Positions 1 through 4,428 of a stretch of DNA of 5,607 bases are shown one piece after another. This stretch comes from Deinococcales bacterium. GTDB taxonomy: Bacteria > Deinococcota > Deinococci > Deinococcales > Deinococcaceae. Location of the stretch: NCBI GenBank assembly GCA_014378225.1, contig JACMOA010000189.1:1-5607 (forward strand), written 5' to 3'. Below the pieces are notes generated by a model. The model made no database searches and was not told where the DNA came from. It worked only from the letters and a program-made list of their open reading frames with translations. The translations under genes were made by a program, and so were the position numbers. How positions within the stretch are numbered: position 1 is the first letter of the stretch; every line of letters begins with the position of its first letter.

Positions 1-199
1 ACTGACTTTCCACCCCGGAAAAAGCACCGGGATGAAAATACAAAACAGCAACCTGGTATTCTAGTTTTATCGCTCCACTCGGCTTTGAAGAGATGGAACT
101 TCTTCAAGGCAACTTGGTATAACTGTTTCAAACGTCAAACGCTGACTTGTTTTTGGCGTTTGACGTTTGCGGTTGTTGTTGAAGCGAACAAATATTCCC
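1..199. other. Gene-free segment with hairpins
   Basis: I see no credible coding region in this 199-base stretch downstream of the leftward secreted-protein gene. It holds a perfect 14-base inverted repeat (129-142/156-169, listed separately) and a 10-base inverted repeat with one G-T pair (82-91 against 101-110, 9-base loop). It also holds a 12-base near-exact direct repeat, GCAACCTGGTAT at 48-59 and GCAACTTGGTAT at 109-120. None of the hairpins is followed by a T-run on either strand, so none is a textbook intrinsic terminator. It also contains no CTCGAG, although that hexamer is dense over the rest of the window. Confidence 0.6.
128..169. repeat. Symmetric heptamer inverted repeat
   Basis: Positions 129-142 and 156-169 are perfect 14-base inverted complements separated by 13 bases. 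Each arm is itself a tandem heptamer: CAAACGT then CAAACGC on the left, GCGTTTG then ACGTTTG on the right, so four related 7-mers are arranged head to head. The hairpin lies 31 bases past the stop codon of the leftward gene. It could act as a transcript 3' stem, a protein-binding site, or the remnant of a small mobile repeat. No U-tract follows on the leftward transcript, so I do not call it a terminator. Confidence 0.7.
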
Positions 200-799
200 T
201 CAGAACAGCGTAATTTCGCCTGACTTATACTTGGGTGGCTCGGGAACATCAATCAGACTGACCAGTTCTTTGTCCGAAACATAAATTTGCCACAGTATCC
301 AACTTCCTGGACTCGTGACCTCGATGCTGCTGGGAAAAACCCTCAAATTGGGAATGTAGGCCCACAGTGGAACCCAGCGGTTGAGACTCAGATTGACCTC
401 GCCTTTGCGAGCGTCGCCCAGGCGCACCGCCCGAAAAGCCGGAGCCAGACTGCCTTCGGGTTTGGGAACACAGCTCCAGGAGCTGGCCTGCCCACTGTTG
501 AACGAAATGTAGGCCCCAATTTTGGTGCTGTCCTGACAGGTTTGTAGCGCGAAGCTCGAGACTCCAGCCACCGCCCGCTTGACCCCGATTTCGGTGTTAC
601 CGCTGAGCCGTGCGCCGGGAGTGGACAAGATGAAACTGCGCGAGTTAGCGGGTAAATTCAGCTCTAGAGCCTCAAAATTACCCAGAACCTGAGCCAAATC
701 CTGAAGTTGCAGCGGGGTTTTACTTATGCGCTGTGCGCTCGAGACAGAAAGTATTACGCTGCACAGGGTTAGGGAAAGTAGAGCCAGGGTTTTCTTCAT
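200..799 (-). CDS. Secreted protein of unknown function
   Basis: I do not recognise a family. The 199-residue product begins with a clear signal peptide: KK after the initiator Met, a hydrophobic stretch at about residues 5-19, and a likely cut after VSSA (residue 22/23). The Cys at residue 13 is not in a lipobox, because the preceding residue is Leu, so export to the periplasm or outside is more likely than lipidation. The mature part holds exactly two Cys (88 and 110), which could form a disulfide, and a Trp/Tyr-rich C-terminal third (about 141-175) suggestive of a beta-rich fold. I chose the ATG at 797-799 because the signal peptide starts there and a GAGGA ribosome-binding site lies about 7 bases upstream. 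An in-frame start 14 codons earlier would put charged residues before the signal. That ribosome-binding site overlaps the CTCGAG at 808-813. The gene follows the DinB-like gene in the same direction after 105 bases. Confidence 0.8.
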   Translation of the reverse strand: MKKTLALLSLTLCSVILSVSSAQRISKTPLQLQDLAQVLGNFEALELNLPANSRSFILSTPGARLSGNTEIGVKRAVAGVSSFALQTCQDSTKIGAYISFNSGQASSWSCVPKPEGSLAPAFRAVRLGDARKGEVNLSLNRWVPLWAYIPNLRVFPSSIEVTSPGSWILWQIYVSDKELVSLIDVPEPPKYKSGEITLF

Positions 800-807
800 T
801 AGGGTTC

Positions 808-813
808 CTCGAG
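808..813 (-). promoter_or_regulatory. Ribosome-binding site overlapping CTCGAG
   Basis: Read leftward, CTCGAGGAACCCTAATG places the Shine-Dalgarno core GAGGA about 7 bases before the start codon of the secreted-protein gene. Most of that core is supplied by the iterated palindrome itself. This decides the start at 799 over the upstream alternative at 841. Confidence 0.6.
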
Positions 814-904
814 CGGGTGAGAATAAAAAATCAGCTTGCACAAATGCTTTACAGACTAAAACCCTCGAGCTGACTTGGGGTGAGTTTGTCCTTTCTGCTC
901 GAGT

Positions 905-1423
905 TCACCAGTTCATGCGCTCTCGTAAGCCCTGAATGTGAGCCACATGCTGCCGTCCGTGATGGTTATACATTCCCACAAAAAACCCAACCGATACAAA
1001 ACCCATATCTGGGTGCATGTAGCCCCGTGTCAAGTTTGATGTGGTCAGATTGCCTAACACCGCCACCCAGCGGGCGTGCAGACCGCCCAGCAATGAAAGT
1101 GAAATTTCTACGGGTAGGCTCGAGTCTGGCAGAAGGGCAAAAGCGTCCTGATTGTACGGCTTGACCGTTGGACGGTCTTCAGTGAGGGCCAGTTTCAGGC
1201 GAATAAAGCCGTTAGCGTGGCTATCAAAAACGTGGTGAACCGTCTGGCGCACGGTCCAGCCGCTTTCACGGTAAGGAGTGTCTAGCTGAGAGTCCTCGAG
1301 TCCAGCCACCGCAGCCCGCATTTGGGTGGGCAACTCTGCAATCTGGGCGCTCCACTGCGCCACATGCTCGAGCGTGATGGATTCGGGGGCAGCGTACTGA
1401 CCGACGGGATAGCGGAGGTCCAT
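905..1423 (-). CDS. DinB/YfiT-like metal-dependent transferase
   Basis: The 172-residue product resembles the YfiT/BstA branch of the DinB superfamily, small four-helix proteins that bind a divalent metal. Some of them transfer bacillithiol to electrophiles. The opening DLRYPVGQY, the segment LDTPYRESGWTVRQTVHHV (residues 48-66) and the closing HHGRQHVAHI (154-163) match what I recall of that family. Likely metal ligands are His63 or His64 with His155 and His159, spaced as in YfiT. Length is normal for the family. I start at ATG 1421-1423, because family members begin at about MxLxYPxGxF. An upstream ATG at 1457-1459 adds 12 residues of no family character. A TATACT box ends 6 bases before the chosen ATG, so the mRNA may be leaderless. 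The exact substrate is unknown: bacillithiol chemistry is inferred from family and phylum, not shown. It is divergent from the outer-membrane-like gene. Confidence 0.85.
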   Translation of the reverse strand: MDLRYPVGQYAAPESITLEHVAQWSAQIAELPTQMRAAVAGLEDSQLDTPYRESGWTVRQTVHHVFDSHANGFIRLKLALTEDRPTVKPYNQDAFALLPDSSLPVEISLSLLGGLHARWVAVLGNLTTSNLTRGYMHPDMGFVSVGFFVGMYNHHGRQHVAHIQGLRERMNW

Positions 1424-1429
1424 GCCCTC

Positions 1430-1435
1430 AGTATA
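1430..1435 (-). promoter_or_regulatory. Candidate -10 box, leaderless start
   Basis: Read leftward, TATACT is followed by GAGGGC and then the ATG of the DinB-like gene. A -10 element this close predicts transcription starting at or next to the start codon, a common arrangement in Deinococcus and Thermus relatives. No convincing -35 box sits 16-18 bases further up, and the GAGG could alternatively be a very closely spaced ribosome-binding site. Confidence 0.4.
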
Positions 1436-1465
1436 CCGACCTCCAGTTGAAAACCTCATGAAAAC

Positions 1466-1493
1466 TTGGGAGATTTCTTACACTATGCATACT
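1466..1493 (+). promoter_or_regulatory. Candidate promoter of the barrel gene
   Basis: TTGGGA at 1466-1471 and CATACT at 1488-1493 are separated by 16 bases, each matching 4 of 6 consensus positions. An alternative -10 is TAATAT at 1503-1508, but it lacks a well-placed -35. The leader would run about 40 bases to a strong ribosome-binding site. The call is weak. The 119-base gap between the two divergent genes must hold both promoters. Confidence 0.35.
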
Positions 1494-1542
1494 GTACACT
1501 GCTAATATCTCTAAGAAACATCTCACTTGTTTGGAGGAATGT

Positions 1543-2019
1543 ATGAAAAAAACCTTATTACTAACCGCCCTCGTTACCACCGCCGCCCTCTCCTCGAGCG
1601 CCCTGGCCGATTCGTTCGGCATTCGCTTGGGTGCTCCGCTGGGTGTGCAGTACACCATTGACAACGGTCTGGGACGCGGTCAGGACCTGCGTATCTCGGG
1701 CTATGTCAGCCCGTTTTCCAACGTGTTGATAGCGGGCGTACAGGGAGACCTGCTGGTAGACCGCCCTCTGGGCGATAACCGCGACTTTTCCCTGTTTTAC
1801 GGCGGTGGAGCACACCTCAGTATCGTCAGTAGCTCTGGAGTCTCGGCTTTTGGCCTGGGTGTTCAGGGAACCGGCGGAATTTCGTACCGCTTGGACCGCA
1901 GCATTTCACTGTTTGCCGATGTGAGCCTGGGGCTGGATTTTTACACTGGGAATATCGCTGGATACAGCGGAATTGGGCCTAGCTACGGCGGCGCAATCGG
2001 CATCAACTTCCGACTCTGA
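1543..2019 (+). CDS. Small outer-membrane beta-barrel-like protein
   Basis: The 158-residue product has a classic signal peptide (KK, hydrophobic core at 5-18, cut after ALA at residue 22/23). The mature part is made of short amphipathic, Gly- and aromatic-rich beta strands: around 25-39, 49-57, 61-72, 82-95, 101-117, 120-135 and 148-158. It ends with an aromatic-containing strand, INFRL, as outer-membrane proteins tend to do. It has no cysteine after the signal peptide. This pattern fits an eight-stranded or similar barrel. I cannot assign a named family or a ligand. I start at ATG 1543 because GGAGG at 1533-1537 sits 5 bases upstream. A TTG at 1531 is in frame but overlaps that site. A strong terminator follows 17 bases after the stop, so the gene is probably transcribed alone. 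It contains only one CTCGAG (1593), far fewer than the gcv genes. Confidence 0.8.
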   Translation: MKKTLLLTALVTTAALSSSALADSFGIRLGAPLGVQYTIDNGLGRGQDLRISGYVSPFSNVLIAGVQGDLLVDRPLGDNRDFSLFYGGGAHLSIVSSSGVSAFGLGVQGTGGISYRLDRSISLFADVSLGLDFYTGNIAGYSGIGPSYGGAIGINFRL

Positions 2020-2036
2020 TTTCCCCCTTTCACTCG

Positions 2037-2064
2037 AGGCCAATCCATTTGGGTTGGCCTTTTT
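2037..2064 (+). terminator. Rho-independent terminator
   Basis: A 10-base stem (2037-2046 pairing with 2051-2060, one G-T pair) with the 4-base loop ATTT is followed directly by a T-run (2060-2064). It closes the barrel-protein transcript. The left foot of the stem uses the last two bases of the CTCGAG at 2033-2038. Read leftward there is no matching T-run, so it is not clearly bidirectional for the convergent Lrp-family gene, which ends at 2074. Confidence 0.88.
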
Positions 2065-2073
2065 CATTTCATG

Positions 2074-2544
2074 TCACCCCAACTCGAGCGCGGTTTCCAT
2101 TTTTTCCTCGGACACCACAATCATGCTGTTGATGTTTCTTACCCCCTCGAGCGCCGTGAGGTGCTGCAAGTAAAAGTGCTGGTAAGCTTCCAAATCTGCC
2201 ACCCGTACCTTGAGCAAAAAATCGCGGTCTCCCAGCAGAAGTGAGCACTCGAGCACCTCTGGGCGCAGCCGCATTTCAGCCGTAAAGCGGTCATAAACCG
2301 CTCGAGTTTGACGGTCCAGCGTGACCATCACCATCACCATCAAGCCCAATCCCACTTTTTTTGGCTCGAGCAGGGCCACATAACGCCCAATAATTCCGCT
2401 TTCCTCGAGCCGCCTCACCCGCCGCAAACAGGGCGCAGGCGTGAGACCCACTTCGTCTGCCAGCTCGGTGTTGGGAATGCGGGCGTTTCTTTGTAGGAGT
2501 TCGAGAATTTTACGGTCTGTCCCGTCCAGAATGATTTCAGCCAT
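2074..2544 (-). CDS. Lrp/AsnC-family transcriptional regulator
   Basis: The 156-residue product has the whole Lrp/AsnC architecture. An N-terminal winged helix-turn-helix starts with LDGTDRKILELLQRNAR (residues 6-22), with the recognition helix region LTPAPCLRRVRRLEESG (34-50). A C-terminal RAM (ligand-binding, oligomerisation) domain covers about 66-150, with the hallmark GDRDFLLKVRV at 105-115 and the strand NSMIVV at 139-144. Such proteins bind DNA as dimers or octamers and respond to amino acids. It is divergent from gcvT, and E. coli Lrp activates the gcv operon, so control of glycine cleavage (and itself) is the natural inference. No strong ribosome-binding site precedes the ATG at 2542-2544, and TAAAAT lies 9 bases upstream, suggesting a short or absent leader. 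A (CCATCA)x3 tract at 2325-2342 encodes Met-Val repeats. Six CTCGAG sites lie inside. The effector and exact targets cannot be read from sequence. Confidence 0.93.
   Translation of the reverse strand: MAEIILDGTDRKILELLQRNARIPNTELADEVGLTPAPCLRRVRRLEESGIIGRYVALLEPKKVGLGLMVMVMVTLDRQTRAVYDRFTAEMRLRPEVLECSLLLGDRDFLLKVRVADLEAYQHFYLQHLTALEGVRNINSMIVVSEEKMETALELG
2325..2342. repeat. (CCATCA)x3 hexanucleotide tract
   Basis: Three perfect tandem copies of CCATCA lie inside the Lrp-family gene, where the other strand encodes Met-Val three times near the start of the ligand-binding domain (about residues 69-74). Gain or loss of one unit would keep the frame and add or remove one Met-Val pair in a predicted beta strand. 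Confidence 0.9.
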
Positions 2545-2553
2545 GTTAAGAGC

Positions 2554-2559
2554 ATTTTA
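2554..2559 (-). promoter_or_regulatory. Candidate -10 of the Lrp-family gene
   Basis: Read leftward, TAAAAT (5 of 6 consensus matches) lies 9 bases before the start codon. A TTGGCA (2581-2586) is present upstream, but its 21-base spacing is too long for a standard sigma-70 promoter. The position implies an almost leaderless transcript, consistent with the missing ribosome-binding site. Confidence 0.4.
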
Positions 2560-2592
2560 AACTCTCCCGAGCAACATCATTGCCAACATAGG

Positions 2593-2625
2593 CCAAATTT
2601 GAGCCATAAGCGCAATCCAAATTTG
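2593..2625. promoter_or_regulatory. Paired CAAATTTG operator candidates
   Basis: The 9-mer CCAAATTTG occurs at 2593-2601 and again at 2617-2625. Its core CAAATTTG is an 8-base perfect palindrome. The 24-base spacing, a little over two helical turns, sits between the divergent Lrp-family gene and gcvT. Lrp-type proteins favour AT-rich, weakly palindromic sites repeated along one face of DNA, so these are good candidates for the local regulator. That assignment is inference. Confidence 0.5.
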
Positions 2626-2633
2626 TGAGGTTT

Positions 2634-2642
2634 TGCTACACT
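2634..2642 (+). promoter_or_regulatory. Candidate extended -10 for gcvT
   Basis: TGCTACACT fits an extended -10 element (TG, one base, then TACACT with 4 of 6 matches). No recognisable -35 lies 16-18 bases upstream, where the repeated CAAATTTG elements are instead, as would suit an activator-dependent promoter. The box overlaps the CTCGAG at 2641-2646. The predicted start, near 2649, gives a leader of about 50 bases. Confidence 0.35.
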
Positions 2643-2692
2643 CGAGTGCATAGAAACAATGTGCTCGAGGGTGTAAATCCCGCTCGAGCGGG
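2641..2692 (+). other. Structured gcvT leader built on CTCGAG
   Basis: Positions 2641-2651 can pair with 2659-2669 in an 11-base stem (two G-U pairs, 7-base loop AGAAACA) whose outer six pairs are two CTCGAG copies. Directly after it, 2679-2692 is a perfect 14-base palindrome centred on a third CTCGAG. Its right arm overlaps the GGGGAG ribosome-binding site (2690-2695) of gcvT. Folding, or pairing between copies, could therefore modulate gcvT translation. No glycine-riboswitch core is visible. Whether the full first stem is transcribed depends on the unknown start site. Confidence 0.4.
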
Positions 2693-2700
2693 GAGCAAGT

Positions 2701-3798
2701 ATGAAGGTTCTCGAGAGTTTAATGCGTACCCCACTCCATGCCAAACACCTGGAAAAGGGTGGGCGGATGGTGCCTTTTGGCGGCTGGGACATGCCCGTGC
2801 AGTATTCCGGCGTCATGGCCGAGCACCTGGCTGTTCGCTCGAGCGTGGGTGTATTCGATGTCTCGCACATGGGTGAATTCTGTATTTCAGGACGGGGAGC
2901 GCTCGAGTTTTTGCAATTTGTGACAGCTAATGACCTCTCTAAGCTCAGGGTGGGGCGGGCGCAGTACAACATGCTCCCCAACGCTCGAGGGGGCCTAGTA
3001 GACGATGTTTACGTGTACCGATTGAACGAGTTTGAGTACCTGATGGTGGTTAACGCTTCCAACATTGACAAGGATTTTGTCCATCTGTCTCAACTGAAAG
3101 CCGGATTTGAGGCAACTCTCGAGAACGTTTCAGACCAATACGCACTTCTGGCGATTCAGGGACCCCAGGCCGAGGCAACTTTGCAACCCCATACCCACAC
3201 GGACCTCTCGAACAAGAAAAAGAACGATGTTTTTTCACTCGAGCTGTTTGGAAAGGAAGTTTTGCTGGCCCGCACCGGATACACCGGAGAAGATGGTTTT
3301 GAGATTTTCTGTAATCCACAAGATTCACACGCTCTCTGGGACGCACTTCTCGAGCACGGAGCAACGCCCTGCGGACTGGGCGCACGCGACACGTTGCGGC
3401 TCGAGGCGGGATTTCCACTCTACGGTCACGAGTTTTCGGAAGACCTCAACCCGCTCGAGACCCACATGGCCTGGGCGGTCAAGACTGGGAAAGAATTTTA
3501 CGGCAAAGCAGCCCTGCTCGAGCGACCTCTAAAACACCGTTTGGTGGGTCTCGAACTCGAGGGACGCGGCATTCCGCGTGAAGGCTACCGGGTTTTGCAT
3601 AATGGAAAAGACATTGGGTACGTCTCGAGCGGCACCATGAGTCCCACCTTTAAGAAAGGAATTGCCCTTGCTTTTCTCGAGCGTAACCTAGTTTTCGGGC
3701 ATGACTTGGAACCTGGCTCGAGCGTGCAAGTTGAAATTCGAGGTCAGGGTGTGGGCGCTCGAGTGGTGGAACCCGTGTTTTTGTCTAAATCGGTTTGA
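2701..3798 (+). CDS. gcvT: Glycine cleavage T protein (aminomethyltransferase)
   Basis: This 365-residue protein transfers the methylene carbon of the aminomethyl-lipoyl arm of GcvH to tetrahydrofolate, releasing ammonia. It acts in the cytoplasm in glycine cleavage and one-carbon supply. The folate-binding N-terminal domain covers about 10-265. Signatures are [14 protein letters not shown] (22-35), [10 protein letters not shown] (51-60), GGLVDD (97-102, holding the conserved catalytic Asp), [11 protein letters not shown] (191-201) and [20 protein letters not shown] (225-244). The C-terminal barrel (about 280-360) includes IPREGYRV and [11 protein letters not shown]. Length is normal. I start at ATG 2701 because GGGGAG lies 5 bases upstream. 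ATG 2722 (MRTPLH) matches the usual family N-terminus and is the alternative, with a poorer ribosome-binding site. The gene opens the cluster, 58 bases before gcvH. It contains 15 CTCGAG sites: 10 as Leu-Glu codons, 3 as Ser-Ser, 2 spanning CGA Arg. Confidence 0.97.
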   Translation: MKVLESLMRTPLHAKHLEKGGRMVPFGGWDMPVQYSGVMAEHLAVRSSVGVFDVSHMGEFCISGRGALEFLQFVTANDLSKLRVGRAQYNMLPNARGGLVDDVYVYRLNEFEYLMVVNASNIDKDFVHLSQLKAGFEATLENVSDQYALLAIQGPQAEATLQPHTHTDLSNKKKNDVFSLELFGKEVLLARTGYTGEDGFEIFCNPQDSHALWDALLEHGATPCGLGARDTLRLEAGFPLYGHEFSEDLNPLETHMAWAVKTGKEFYGKAALLERPLKHRLVGLELEGRGIPREGYRVLHNGKDIGYVSSGTMSPTFKKGIALAFLERNLVFGHDLEPGSSVQVEIRGQGVGARVVEPVFLSKSV

Positions 3799-3856
3799 AT
3801 GCTACTTTGCAGCCACAAGGCCAGCCTCCACAAATGAATTTTTTTAAGGAGAATCC

Positions 3857-4237
3857 ATGAATATTCCTCAGAACCTGCACTATCTCAAAAGCCACGAGTG
3901 GGTCAACGTTGAAGATAATATCGCCACCATAGGTATTACCGATTTTGCCCAGGACCAACTTGGAGATGTGGTCTACGTGGAACTACCTAAAGTGGGAAAA
4001 ATTGTCTCGAGCGGGGAAACGGTCGCTGTGGTGGAGTCAGTGAAAACCGCCAGTGATATTTATAGCCCCGTTTCCGGTGAGGTGCTCGAGGTGAATTCCG
4101 CGCTCGAGAACAGCCCAGAACTCCTCAACGAGAGCGCCTATGAAAAAGGTTGGCTCTTCAAGGTGCGCTTGGACACGCTCTCGAGCGAGTTACTAGACGC
4201 GGCGGGCTATGCGGCAGTGGCTGAAGCTGAAGGATAG
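3857..4237 (+). CDS. gcvH: Glycine cleavage H protein (lipoyl carrier)
   Basis: The 126-residue lipoyl-carrier protein shuttles the aminomethyl intermediate from the P protein to GcvT and is re-oxidised by dihydrolipoyl dehydrogenase. The family opening HYLKSHEWV (residues 8-16), [19 protein letters not shown] (26-44) and the lipoylation loop [14 protein letters not shown] (58-71) are all present, with Lys63 as the lipoyl site. EKGWLFKV follows near residue 96. Length is standard. The start is secure: AAGGAG at 3846-3851 stands 5 bases before the ATG, the best ribosome-binding site of the gcv genes. The gene lies 58 bases after gcvT with no terminator visible, so it is probably co-transcribed. 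Four CTCGAG sites lie inside, two as Leu-Glu and two as Ser-Ser codons. Confidence 0.98.
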   Translation: MNIPQNLHYLKSHEWVNVEDNIATIGITDFAQDQLGDVVYVELPKVGKIVSSGETVAVVESVKTASDIYSPVSGEVLEVNSALENSPELLNESAYEKGWLFKVRLDTLSSELLDAAGYAAVAEAEG

Positions 4238-4239
4238 AG

Positions 4240-4373
4240 ATTATCGGTTGTCAGTTTTCAATCAAAGACGCTCGAGCAGAGGCTAGAAACCAAAGCAATA
4301 AACCCAAAAATCATCCCGATTCATCGGACGCACCACATTTTTTATCGAGAACAGATAACCGAGAACAGATAAC
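4240..4373. repeat. Element bounded by inverted heptamer arrays
   Basis: The right boundary is a perfect 14-base tandem duplication (4346-4359 and 4360-4373), which is really four heptamers: CGAGAAC, AGATAAC, CGAGAAC, AGATAAC. The left boundary, read on the other strand, is TGAAAAC, TGACAAC, CGATAAT (4260 down to 4240). Six of the seven units fit NGANAAC and the seventh differs only at its last base. The 134-base interval thus has inverted, internally repeated ends like a small non-coding mobile repeat or intergenic repeat family. No target-site duplication was recognised. Confidence 0.6.
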
Positions 4374-4399
4374 CCGACCTTCGCCATCCAAGCAACAAA

Positions 4400-4428
4400 C
4401 CCCCCAAACCCTCGAGAACCCAAACCCC
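4400..4428 (-). other. G-quadruplex-capable tract at gcvPA start
   Basis: The plus strand carries four C-runs (4400-4405, 4409-4411, 4419-4421, 4425-4428) separated by 3, 7 and 3 bases. The other strand therefore matches the canonical G3+N1-7 quadruplex pattern, with the CTCGAG inside the 7-base loop. The tract abuts the ATG at 4429 and lies on the template strand for gcvPA transcription. CAAACCC recurs three times here (4396, 4405, 4421). Actual folding is not shown. Confidence 0.5.

Larger units (their letters stand above)
4238..4428. other. gcvH-gcvPA intergenic region
   Basis: This 191-base gap is long for an operon whose other spacing is 58 bases. It has no coding sequence I can support. 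From left to right it holds a three-unit heptamer array, a CTCGAG at 4271-4276, AT-rich filler with a small CCGAT/ATCGG hairpin (4316-4327), a four-unit heptamer array in the opposite sense (4346-4373), then a nearly G-free C/A tract up to the gcvPA start codon with a second CTCGAG (4411-4416). I see no T-run terminator and no clear promoter. Whether gcvPA is co-transcribed is therefore open. Confidence 0.7.

Noticed and set aside
14..31. CCCGG/CCGGG hairpin as a terminator of the leftward gene
   Set aside because: The stem is only 5 bases and the T-run read leftward lies in the loop, not after the stem.
287..547. Rightward reading frame inside the secreted-protein gene
   Set aside because: It lacks a ribosome-binding site and family character, and it overlaps a gene with a good signal peptide on the other strand.
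661..670. GCTCTAGAGC palindrome in the secreted-protein gene
   Set aside because: It is a single 10-base palindrome inside coding sequence (one Leu-Glu written CTAGAG), with no other copy or context.
2301..2343. XhoI site near a CACCATCACCAT tract resembling a cloned His-tag
   Set aside because: The tract lies in an intact Lrp-family gene, where the other strand encodes Met-Val repeats in a conserved domain, and CTCGAG is spread over the whole window. It is natural sequence, not vector.
2545..2700. Glycine riboswitch upstream of gcvT
   Set aside because: The gap is short and I cannot find the paired conserved aptamer core or the usual tandem arrangement. The structure present is explained by CTCGAG palindromes.
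2577..2981. Leftward reading frame across the lrp-gcvT gap and gcvT 5' end
   Set aside because: It overlaps the well-conserved gcvT N-terminus and the divergent promoter region, and its product shows no recognisable domain.
3107..3532. Overlapping frames within gcvT on both strands
   Set aside because: They are shadows of a full-length, conserved gcvT with no start signals of their own.
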